Assembly: GCA_025960445.1 (NCBI GenBank)
Contig: JAICIT010000015.1
Coordinates: 1 to 13,848 of the forward strand
Reading direction: 5' to 3'
DNA length: 13,848 nucleotides
From: Bradyrhizobium sp.
GTDB lineage: Bacteria; Pseudomonadota; Alphaproteobacteria; Rhizobiales; Xanthobacteraceae
The translations under genes and the position numbers were made by a program. The notes beneath the pieces were generated by a model that saw only the letters and a list, made by a program, of their open reading frames with translations, was not told the origin of the DNA and searched no databases. This document shows positions 7,159-13,848 of the stretch, in pieces (position 1 is the stretch's first letter; each line of letters begins with the position of its first letter).

Positions 7159-8373
7159 ATGATCCTCTGGCTTATTTTCGGCGTGATGACGCTTGCGGCG
7201 GTGTTCGCCGTATGCTGGCCGCTCGCAAGCCGTCGAAAGTACGTCAGTTCCGGAACCGATGTCGAAGTCTATCGCGATCAGCTCGACGAGATCGGTCGCG
7301 ACGAGAGTGCGGGGCTGATCGGCAGCGTGGAGGCCGAGGCAGCGCGGGTCGAAGTATCGCGCCGTCTGATTGCCGCGGCGGAAAGCGCGAAATCCGCGAG
7401 CGCCGCACCCGCGCCGAGCGCTGCTGGCAGCTATCGTTGGGCAACGCTCATGGCTGCGGTCCTGGTGCTCCCGCTGGGCGCAAGCATCATCTATCTCTCG
7501 CTCGGATCGCCGAATTTCGTTCCGGTAACGATGAATGCGGCGAGGGACGGTTCTGCGCTTCCAGCCGGAATCGAAAAAACTGTTGCGGAAGTCGAGGCCT
7601 ATCTCAAGAATAATCCCGCCAACGGGCGCGGCTGGGAGGTTCTGGCGCCCGTCTACCTTCGTCTTGGACGCTTCGATGATGCCGTCGAGGCGCGTCGCAA
7701 AGCGCTGGAGCTATTAGGCCCGAATGCCGCGCGACTGGGCGATCTCGGCGAGGCGATTGTGTTGGCTTCCAACGGTGTGGTGACCCCTGAGGCAAAGAGC
7801 CTCTTCGAGCGGGCCAGCGCCACCGATGCCAACGATGTGATGGCAGAATACTATCTTGGGCTGAGCGCCAAACAAGAAGGTCGCCGGGACGAGGCCTTGA
7901 AGCGGTGGACCGCGCTGGTGTCGAAAGCGCGCGAGGGCGCTCCCTGGCTGCCGCTTGTGAAGAATGCGCTGGCGCGGATCGACGACAAAGCCCCGACATT
8001 CGCCGCGCCGCCCTCAAAGGCCGCGATAGCTCAACCTAGTGCAGGCGTCACCGGCCCGGCCGGAACGAGCGCGCCGGCCGTGATGACAGCTCCGCCGGGA
8101 CCGAATGCCAGCCAGGTTGCCGCGGCGGCGCAAATGGCGCCGGCCGAGCGCAACGAGATGATCGAAGGGATGGTGAGCCGTCTCGCCCAGCGCATGGCTG
8201 AGAACGGCTCCGATGTCGACGGATGGCTTCGCCTGATCAGGGCGTATTCGGTGCTCGGCGAGCGCGAAAAGGCGCTGAGCGCCGCCGCCAATGCCCGCGC
8301 CGCTCTTGCAGGCAACGATGATAATCTGCGCCGAATCGGCGAGCTGGCCAAAGAGCTTGGACTGGAAGGCTGA
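7159..8373 (+). CDS. ccmI: Cytochrome c biogenesis protein CcmI (CycH)
   Basis: A 404-residue membrane protein that delivers apocytochrome c to the CcmF-CcmH haem ligase on the periplasmic side. Helix 1 is at about 2-22 and helix 2 at about 96-114; between them is a cytoplasmic loop with the conserved CcmI stretch [20 protein letters not shown] (35-54). The periplasmic part has TPR-like helical repeats at about 140-275, an Ala/Pro-rich linker at 278-328, and a C-terminal helical segment ([20 protein letters not shown]). Length and layout fit alphaproteobacterial CycH. The start ATG at 7159 has only a weak upstream site but fits the expected N-terminus. Its stop overlaps the ccmE start (TGATG), indicating one operon with translational coupling. 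Confidence 0.93.
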   Translation: MILWLIFGVMTLAAVFAVCWPLASRRKYVSSGTDVEVYRDQLDEIGRDESAGLIGSVEAEAARVEVSRRLIAAAESAKSASAAPAPSAAGSYRWATLMAAVLVLPLGASIIYLSLGSPNFVPVTMNAARDGSALPAGIEKTVAEVEAYLKNNPANGRGWEVLAPVYLRLGRFDDAVEARRKALELLGPNAARLGDLGEAIVLASNGVVTPEAKSLFERASATDANDVMAEYYLGLSAKQEGRRDEALKRWTALVSKAREGAPWLPLVKNALARIDDKAPTFAAPPSKAAIAQPSAGVTGPAGTSAPAVMTAPPGPNASQVAAAAQMAPAERNEMIEGMVSRLAQRMAENGSDVDGWLRLIRAYSVLGEREKALSAAANARAALAGNDDNLRRIGELAKELGLEG

Positions 8374-8846
8374 TGACTCGGAAGCAGAGGCGATTGATTC
8401 TGATCGGTTCAAGTCTCGGCGTGCTCGCGATCGCGGTTGCTCTGGTTCTTGGTTCGCTGCGCGAGTCGATCGTCTTCTTCAATTCGCCGACCGATATCGC
8501 CGAAAACAAGACGGCTCCCGGCAAACGCGTTCGTCTCGGCGGCCTCGTGAAGACGGGCAGCGTGGAGCGCGGCGACAATCTGCAGATTCACTTCAAGGTG
8601 ACCGACGGCAACAAGGATATCCCCGTCAATTACCGTGGTATCGTCCCCGACCTGTTCCGCGAAGGGCAGGGCGTCATCGCCGAAGGGCATATCGAGCCGG
8701 GCGGCACATTCGTGGCCGATACCGTCTTGGCCAAGCATGATGAAAATTACATGCCGCGCGAAGTTGTTGAAGCCCTGAAGAAACAGGGGCACTGGCAGGA
8801 GACGGCCGCGCCCAATCCGGCGCGGCTCCGCCAAAGCGCAAAGTGA
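8373..8846 (+). CDS. ccmE: Cytochrome c maturation haem chaperone CcmE (CycJ)
   Basis: A 157-residue haem chaperone: it receives haem from the CcmABCD complex in the periplasm, holds it covalently, and passes it to CcmF. One N-terminal helix at about 8-28 anchors it. The beta-barrel domain follows, and the haem-binding motif is [10 protein letters not shown] with H122 as the covalent haem ligand and Y126 as the conserved axial tyrosine. A flexible C-terminal tail follows (after about residue 135). Length is normal for the family. It overlaps the end of ccmI by one base and is followed by ccmF after 16 bases. Confidence 0.96.
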   Translation: MTRKQRRLILIGSSLGVLAIAVALVLGSLRESIVFFNSPTDIAENKTAPGKRVRLGGLVKTGSVERGDNLQIHFKVTDGNKDIPVNYRGIVPDLFREGQGVIAEGHIEPGGTFVADTVLAKHDENYMPREVVEALKKQGHWQETAAPNPARLRQSAK

Positions 8847-8862
8847 ACGGAGTTCATCGCCC

Positions 8863-10845
8863 ATGATCCCCGAACTCGGCCATTACGCGCTGGTGCTGGC
8901 GCTAGCCCTGGCGCTGATCCAATCGTGGTCGCCTGCGATGGGCGCGCGCAAAGGCGATCTCGCCCTGATGAAGCTCGCGGATTCGACGGCGCTGGCGCAA
9001 TTTGCGTTCGTGGCAGTGGCGTTCGCGGCGCTGACCTACTGCTATGTGACTTCGGATTTCTCGGTCGCGAATGTCTACGAGAATTCGCACTCGCAGATGC
9101 CCTTGATCTATAAATTCACCAGCGTCTGGGGCAACCATGAAGGCTCCATGCTGCTGTGGGTACTGATCCTGGCGTTGTTCGGAGCTCTCGTTGCGTGGTT
9201 CGGCGTCAACCTGCCGGCCACCCTCAAGGCAAATGTGCTGGCGGTGCAGTCCTGGGTGGCTTCGGCGTTTTATCTTTTCATCTTGTTGACGTCGAACCCG
9301 TTCCGTCGCCTTGCCGAGTTGCCGGCCGAGGGTCGCGATCTCAATCCGATCCTGCAGGATTTCGGCCTCGCGGTGCACCCACCGATGCTCTATCTCGGCT
9401 ATGTCGGTTTCTCGATGGCCTTCTCGTTTGCTGTCGCGGCCCTGATCGAAGGTCACATTGACGCGGCATGGGCGCGTTGGGTACGGCCATGGACGCTACT
9501 CGCCTGGATTTGCCTGACGCTCGGAATCGCAATGGGCTCATACTGGGCGTATTACGAACTCGGCTGGGGAGGTTGGTGGTTCTGGGACCCCGTCGAGAAC
9601 GCTTCCCTGATGCCCTGGCTTGCCGGTACGGCACTGTTGCATTCAGCCGTGGTGATGGAGAAGCGAAATTCGCTCAAGGTGTGGACGATCCTGCTTGCGA
9701 TACTCACTTTCTCGCTTTCATTGATAGGCACGTTCCTGGTGCGATCGGGAGTGCTGACCTCGGTCCATACCTTCTCGAACGATCCAGCGCGCGGCCTGTT
9801 CATCCTAGTGATCCTGATGGTGTTCATCGGCGGCAGCCTCGCGCTGTTTGCCTGGCGCGCGCCGCGGCTCAAACAGGGTGGGCTGTTCGCGCCGATCTCG
9901 CGGGAAAGCGCGCTGGTATTCAACAACCTGTTTCTTGCAACTGCATGCGCCACCGTGTTCGTCGGCACGTTGTACCCCCTGCTGCTCGAGGCACTCACCG
10001 GCGACAAGATTTCGGTCGGCCCACCTTTCTTTAATCTCACTTTTGGGCCGCTGTTCGTGCCGTTGCTGGTCGCGGTGCCGTTTGGACCGTTGCTGGCCTG
10101 GAAGCGCGGCGATCTTTATGGAGTCGCGCAACGGCTGCTCGTCGCGTGCGCGGTTGCGATGCTTGGCCTTGCCACCACCTTTGCGTTCGAAGGCACTAAG
10201 GCCGTGTTGGCGCCGTTCGGCATTGGCTTGGCTTTTTTCGTGATGGCCGGCGCGATCACCGATATGGTTGAACGCATCGACCTGCGCAGCCTTTCAATTG
10301 AAACCATCGGACGCCGGGCAGCTGGACTGCCGCGCTCGGCGTGGGGAACGACGGTGGCGCATTTTGCGCTTGGGGTGACCCTGCTCGGAATCGTTTGCGG
10401 GACCACCTGGAGCAGCGAGCGCATCGTCGCGCTGAAGCCAACGCAGACGGTTTCTCTCAGCGGTTATGATTTGAGTTTCGATGGCATGGTGACCAAGGAG
10501 GGCTCGAACTACCGCGAAACCGCGGCGCACTTCACCGTTCGAACAGGGGGCACGGTTATCGGCGTGATGGAGCCATCAAAACGGGTCTTTCCATCCCGCG
10601 ATGGCATGTCGACCACCGAGGCCGCGTTGCTGACACGTGGAGTGAGCCAGCTTTACCTGTCGCTCGGAGACAGTAATGCCGACGGTTCGATCGCGCTGCG
10701 GCTCTATTACAAGCCCTTTGTGCTGCTGATCTGGCTTGGGGCTGTGGTAATGGCTCTCGGGGGCGCTCTGTCACTATCCGATCGCCGGCTGCGGATCGGC
10801 GCGCCGAGGCCGGCGGCGCGGGTCATGCCGCAACCGGCGGAATGA
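8863..10845 (+). CDS. ccmF: Haem lyase subunit CcmF (CycK)
   Basis: A 660-residue polytopic inner-membrane protein of the haem-handling family, the core of the cytochrome c haem ligase. The tryptophan-rich WWD signature is WGGWWFWDPVEN at 235-246, facing the periplasm. Four conserved histidines can be seen: H172 (LAVHPPMLYLG), H260 (ALLHSAV), H302 (TSVHTFSND) and H500 (VAHFALG). They match the E. coli CcmF positions 173, 261, 303 and 491, where two flank the WWD haem and two bind haem b. A periplasmic domain with SDR-unrelated beta structure lies at about 515-615, followed by a last helix at about 620-640. GGAG lies ten bases before the ATG. It follows ccmE by 16 bases and precedes ccmH by 52. 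Confidence 0.97.
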   Translation: MIPELGHYALVLALALALIQSWSPAMGARKGDLALMKLADSTALAQFAFVAVAFAALTYCYVTSDFSVANVYENSHSQMPLIYKFTSVWGNHEGSMLLWVLILALFGALVAWFGVNLPATLKANVLAVQSWVASAFYLFILLTSNPFRRLAELPAEGRDLNPILQDFGLAVHPPMLYLGYVGFSMAFSFAVAALIEGHIDAAWARWVRPWTLLAWICLTLGIAMGSYWAYYELGWGGWWFWDPVENASLMPWLAGTALLHSAVVMEKRNSLKVWTILLAILTFSLSLIGTFLVRSGVLTSVHTFSNDPARGLFILVILMVFIGGSLALFAWRAPRLKQGGLFAPISRESALVFNNLFLATACATVFVGTLYPLLLEALTGDKISVGPPFFNLTFGPLFVPLLVAVPFGPLLAWKRGDLYGVAQRLLVACAVAMLGLATTFAFEGTKAVLAPFGIGLAFFVMAGAITDMVERIDLRSLSIETIGRRAAGLPRSAWGTTVAHFALGVTLLGIVCGTTWSSERIVALKPTQTVSLSGYDLSFDGMVTKEGSNYRETAAHFTVRTGGTVIGVMEPSKRVFPSRDGMSTTEAALLTRGVSQLYLSLGDSNADGSIALRLYYKPFVLLIWLGAVVMALGGALSLSDRRLRIGAPRPAARVMPQPAE

Positions 10846-10886
10846 TTTCACCTGCCGTACGGCGGTTGACGGGGTGGGTTGTGTTT

Positions 10887-10891
10887 AAGGA
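10887..10891 (+). promoter_or_regulatory. Ribosome binding site of ccmH
   Basis: AAGGA lies six bases before the ATG at 10898 and supports that start. It sits in the 52-base gap after ccmF, which also has a 10-bp palindrome (GCCGTACGGC, 10854-10863) of unknown meaning. Confidence 0.65.
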
Positions 10892-10897
10892 TATCGA

Positions 10898-11401
10898 ATG
10901 ATCTGGTGCGTTCGGCTGGTTTTGGTGGTGCTGGCGCTTCTTGGCGCAAATCCGCTGCATGCCGTCCAGGTCGACGAGATTCTCCCGAATCCGGTGCTGG
11001 AGGCGCGTGCCCGAGAGATTTCTCACGAGCTGCGTTGCATGGTGTGTCAGAATCAATCGATCGATGACTCAGAGGCGCCCCTGGCGCGCGATCTGCGTCT
11101 GCTGGTGCGCGAAAGGCTTAAGGCTGGCGACAGCGATAACCAGGTGCTCGATTATATGGTGGCGCGCTATGGTGAGTTCGTGCTGCTGAAGCCGAGATTG
11201 AGCTGGCACACGGCGATCCTGTGGGGCGCGCCGCTGGCGATATTGCTCGCGGGGCTTTTTGCAATCGGCTTCTCGGTGCTGCGTCGCCCTGCTGGATCGC
11301 CATTGGCGGAGGCTGGGGCGCTGAGCGAGACCGAACGGCAGAAGCTGAGCGCGATCGCGCGCTCGCCTTCCGAGCAGCAGTTCACTGCGCGTGAAACGTA
11401 A
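10898..11401 (+). CDS. ccmH: Cytochrome c maturation thiol-disulfide protein CcmH (CycL)
   Basis: A 167-residue periplasm-facing thioredox protein that reduces or binds the apocytochrome CXXCH cysteines for haem ligation by CcmF. The signal peptide ends near residue 22 (ANPLHA, likely cleavage after A22). The active site is RCMVCQNQSI, with C47 and C50, in the family's characteristic LRCXXCQNQ context. A helical bundle region follows, then a membrane helix at about 105-126 and a short cytoplasmic tail. This is the short, single-domain CcmH; the C-terminal TPR part that is fused in E. coli CcmH is carried here by the separate ccmI. A DUF3095 gene follows 55 bases later. Confidence 0.95.
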   Translation: MIWCVRLVLVVLALLGANPLHAVQVDEILPNPVLEARAREISHELRCMVCQNQSIDDSEAPLARDLRLLVRERLKAGDSDNQVLDYMVARYGEFVLLKPRLSWHTAILWGAPLAILLAGLFAIGFSVLRRPAGSPLAEAGALSETERQKLSAIARSPSEQQFTARET

Positions 11402-11456
11402 GTTCAACTCGACCGTATCTAGTTGGTCTTCCATCACCCCGGATTGTCCCGCGCCC

Positions 11457-12611
11457 ATGAGCACGTCCGACGGTAGCGATATCTTCTACGGCAGCATCCC
11501 CGTCTTTCGCGGCTTCGCCAGCCTGATGGACCCGGACCTCTATTCGCCGCTGCCGGACGATTGGAGCATCGGCATCGCCGATATCGTGGAATCAACAAAG
11601 GCAATCGCGCAAGCGCGCTACAAGGCCGTCAACATGGCGGGCGCCGCTGTGATTGCAGCGGTGACGAACGCGCTGGATGGCCGCGAGTTTCCCTTCGTGT
11701 TCGGCGGCGATGGGGCGAGCTTTGCGATCTCTCCAGCCGATTGCGAGCGCGCGCGCAACGCTCTCGCGGCGACCGCTGCCTGGGTCCAGGACGATCTCGA
11801 CCTGGTGATGCGCGTGGCATTGGTTCCGGTTGCCGCGGTGCGTGCGCAGGGGTTTGATCTGCGCGTGGCCCGGTTCGGCCCCTCACCGAATTTATCCTAC
11901 GCGATGTTTACCGGCGGGGGTCTCGGCTGGGCCGAAGCGGCAATGAAGCGCGGCGAGTTCGCCGTCGAGGCCGCGCCCTCGGGTACGCAGCCCGACCTGA
12001 CCGGGCTATCGTGCCGGTTCGAGGAAATTCCCTCGGTGCGCGGCGTCATCCTTTCGGTGCTGATCGTGCCCGGGCGCGATGCAGAACCGGCTTTGTTTCG
12101 CAAACTGATCGAAGATGTCGTTGCACTGGTCGAGCGCAGTCCGGATGCGGGCCGGCCGGTGCCAACGGGTGGACCGCCGCTGCGCTGGCCTCCGGCCGGT
12201 GTCGAATTCGAAGCGCGTGCGCAACGTGGCGGGCCGCTGTTGAAGCGACGAATCGCGGTGCTGGCGCACACGTTGTTCGCCTATCTGATCATGCGATACG
12301 GCATCCGCGTCGGCGGCTTCGTGCCGAAGACCTACATCCAGCAGGTGGTCGAGAATTCCGACTTCCGCAAATATGACGATGGTTTACGCATGGTGCTCGA
12401 TTGCACGCACGATCTGGAGCGCAAGCTGACGCAGCGACTAGCGGAGGCCGCCGCCGCGGGGGTGGCGCGCTATGGCCTGCACCGGCAGGACGCGGCGATG
12501 ATGACGTGCTTCACGCCGTCAGCGCTGCGCAGCGATCATGTGCACTTCATCGATGGTGCGCGAGGCGGTTACGCGTCCGCCGCGACTGCATTGAAGGGAG
12601 CCGTAGCCTGA
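11457..12611 (+). CDS. DUF3095 family protein, cyclase-fold-like N-terminal half
   Basis: A 384-residue soluble protein with the features of DUF3095, a family without known function. The start at 11457 fits the family opening (DIFYGSIPVFRGFASLMDP, residues 8-26); the frame is open back to a GTG at 11391 that overlaps the end of ccmH, giving 406 residues, but this tail is not protein-like. Residues 38-164 recall a class III nucleotide cyclase: IGIADIVEST with D42, VFGGDGASFA with D85, and later NLSYAMFTGGGLGWAEAAMK (145-164), which parallels the cyclase strand-turn-helix whose Asn and Arg are catalytic but appear replaced here. The C-terminal half has no motif I recognise. It is 55 bases from ccmH and may be co-transcribed with it, though no link to cytochrome maturation is known. 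Confidence 0.82.
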   Translation: MSTSDGSDIFYGSIPVFRGFASLMDPDLYSPLPDDWSIGIADIVESTKAIAQARYKAVNMAGAAVIAAVTNALDGREFPFVFGGDGASFAISPADCERARNALAATAAWVQDDLDLVMRVALVPVAAVRAQGFDLRVARFGPSPNLSYAMFTGGGLGWAEAAMKRGEFAVEAAPSGTQPDLTGLSCRFEEIPSVRGVILSVLIVPGRDAEPALFRKLIEDVVALVERSPDAGRPVPTGGPPLRWPPAGVEFEARAQRGGPLLKRRIAVLAHTLFAYLIMRYGIRVGGFVPKTYIQQVVENSDFRKYDDGLRMVLDCTHDLERKLTQRLAEAAAAGVARYGLHRQDAAMMTCFTPSALRSDHVHFIDGARGGYASAATALKGAVA

Positions 12612-12641
12612 TCTGACCGGGACCTCAGCGCTACTTTGAAA

Positions 12642-12662
12642 CGCGCGCGCAGTTCTCGCGCG
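12642..12662. terminator. GC-rich inverted repeat between convergent genes, weak terminator candidate
   Basis: CGCGCG at 12642-12647 and CGCGCG at 12657-12662 can pair across a nine-base loop. It lies in the 63 bases between the DUF3095 stop and the end of the convergent transporter gene, where a bidirectional terminator would be useful. No T run follows on either strand beyond three bases, so this is weak. Confidence 0.2.
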
Positions 12663-12674
12663 AATTGGTGTCGC

Positions 12675-13848
12675 TCATTTGCCCCATCGGGTTAAGCCGA
12701 TCGATGCAGCGGTGCTTAAGCCGAACACTGTCATGGAGCAGCCGACCAGGGCGAACAGTGTCCAGGCCGGTGCGGTGATCGAGGCCAGCCACCAGCCGCC
12801 GATCCCAACGGTGAGAAGCCTTAGAGTCGACGCAAGCACAGGGCCGCCGACTTTTGCGGCGCCTTGCGAAGCAAAATAAAGGCAAGTGCCGATGCCAAAA
12901 AAGATAAACGTCGGCCCGGCCCAGGCAAAATACGAACTGGCCGCGCTCGTCACTCCGGGATCACGAGTAAACAGGGATATCCAGAGCGCAGGCTTGATTG
13001 CGACGATCAGTCCGACCAGGCCCACCGTCAGGCCGGACAGCGCGCCCGCGGTCCACGCCACGTGGCGCGCCCGCGTCACCAGTCCGGCACCGATTGCCAT
13101 CCCAACCATCGGCACTGAGGCCACGCCGATCGCAAATGAAATCGGAATCAGCAGAAATTCAAGCCGCGCGCCTATGCCGTAGCCGGCCAGCATTTCGGTG
13201 CCGAAGCTGGCCAGGATTTTGGTGAAGATCAGGATCGTCATCACGCTCTGCAGCGGTGACAGGCATGCGATGGCGCCGACCTTCAGGATGTCGACAAGCA
13301 TGCCCCGCCGAACACGGAAATTGGAAATATCGAGCGTCAGCCGGCTACGACCGCTGATGAGATACCATGACAGGAATGTCGCGCCGAGCGCGAACGCCGT
13401 GAGTTGGCCTGCGGCGACGCCGCGCATTCCAAACTGCGGAAAACCGACAAGACCGAGGCCGAGCGTACCGCCGACGATAATCTGAACCAGAGCCACGCCG
13501 ACCAGCGTTATCGAGGGCAGTCTCATGTCGCCGGTACCTCGGAGCACCGATGCGAGCGTGTTGACCAGCCAAATCGCAATGGCGCCGGAGAAAAGCACCT
13601 GCGAATAGTTGCAGGCTTGTTCAAGCACGCCGCCCCTTCCACCCAACAGCGCAAAGAAATGCCGCCCCAGCAGCAGCATCATCGCCGTAAAGAACAGGCC
13701 TCCGCATGTGCCGATAACGGCCGCATGCAGCGCTAGGATCCCCGCGCGCTCGCGGTCTCCGGCGCCCAGCGCCCGACTGATCGCCGACGAAACACCACCC
13801 CCCATGGCGCCCGCCGACATCATCTGCGTAAGCATGACGAACGGAAAA
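12675..13848 (-). CDS. MATE family efflux transporter, partial (N-terminus outside the window)
   Basis: 390 C-terminal residues are visible and the frame stays open to the right edge, so about 60-80 N-terminal residues are missing. The protein is polytopic with roughly ten hydrophobic helices and follows the MATE (multidrug and toxin extrusion) pattern. GGVSSAISRALGAGDRERAG lies near the first visible helix, NTLASVLRGTGDMRLP in the middle and ISFAIGVASVPMVGMAIGAG at the start of the second half, each repeating the family's AxGxGxxxxxxxxLGAxxxxxA-type motif. It would export organic cations or other small compounds in exchange for Na+ or H+; the substrate cannot be told. It converges on the DUF3095 gene and belongs to another transcription unit. 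Confidence 0.9.
   Translation of the reverse strand, partial: FPFVMLTQMMSAGAMGGGVSSAISRALGAGDRERAGILALHAAVIGTCGGLFFTAMMLLLGRHFFALLGGRGGVLEQACNYSQVLFSGAIAIWLVNTLASVLRGTGDMRLPSITLVGVALVQIIVGGTLGLGLVGFPQFGMRGVAAGQLTAFALGATFLSWYLISGRSRLTLDISNFRVRRGMLVDILKVGAIACLSPLQSVMTILIFTKILASFGTEMLAGYGIGARLEFLLIPISFAIGVASVPMVGMAIGAGLVTRARHVAWTAGALSGLTVGLVGLIVAIKPALWISLFTRDPGVTSAASSYFAWAGPTFIFFGIGTCLYFASQGAAKVGGPVLASTLRLLTVGIGGWWLASITAPAWTLFALVGCSMTVFGLSTAASIGLTRWGK

Noticed and set aside
8409..9456. Minus-strand open frames opposite ccmE and ccmF (8409-8864, 8902-9456)
   Set aside because: Shadows of strongly conserved ccm genes with charged, repetitive translations.
11391..11456. GTG start for the DUF3095 gene overlapping the ccmH stop
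   Set aside because: The extra 22 residues are unlike the family N-terminus, which begins soon after the ATG at 11457. Overlap alone is not enough evidence.
1..13848. Mobile elements, CRISPR arrays, tRNA/rRNA genes, defence or toxin-antitoxin systems
   Set aside because: I looked for transposase-like frames, direct-repeat arrays, structured RNA genes and defence-type domains and saw none. Composition also seems even along the window, so I do not claim a new multi-gene system.

Overview
The window looks like chromosome of an alphaproteobacterium of the Bradyrhizobium/Rhodopseudomonas/Nitrobacter group. This is inferred from GC-rich codon use, from a cytochrome c maturation block in the cycHJKL (ccmI-E-F-H) order known from that group, and from several small conserved-looking proteins of a style common in Bradyrhizobium. 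No rRNA, tRNA, CRISPR array, insertion sequence or phage gene is visible.

Left part (1-2860, minus strand). The membrane-anchored start of what looks like a multihaem c-type cytochrome (c3 family) runs off the left edge. It lies 49 bases downstream of a full-length FdhF/YdeP-type molybdopterin oxidoreductase, and upstream of that is a small charged protein gene. The oxidoreductase and cytochrome may form one redox operon.

Middle (2861-7158). On the plus strand are a metallo-beta-lactamase-fold protein with an N-terminal four-cysteine zinc ribbon and partly altered metal ligands, and a small single-pass membrane protein. A 72-residue minus-strand gene with a strong ribosome binding site follows. 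It is divergent from a large hybrid sensor histidine kinase (periplasmic Cache-like sensor, HisKA, HATPase, receiver). After the kinase come about 500 bases without an intact gene; these hold a frameshifted 3' end of a short-chain dehydrogenase and perhaps a trace of a thiolase start.

Right part (7159-12611, plus strand). ccmI, ccmE, ccmF and ccmH are tightly spaced and form the haem-ligation half of System I cytochrome c biogenesis. CcmE carries haem, CcmF/CcmH/CcmI join it to apocytochrome CXXCH motifs, and the haem exporter and loading genes (ccmABCD) and ccmG are not in the window. A DUF3095 gene follows in the same direction; its N-terminal half resembles a class III nucleotide cyclase fold with the two metal aspartates kept but the later catalytic Asn/Arg positions not evident. 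A convergent MATE-family transporter gene runs off the right edge.

The link between the two ends is cytochrome chemistry: a putative multihaem cytochrome on the left would need the Ccm machinery on the right. I found no convincing new multi-gene system. The most interesting items are the cyclase-like DUF3095 protein beside ccmH, the ligand-altered metallo-hydrolase, and the decayed metabolic genes between kinase and ccm operon.
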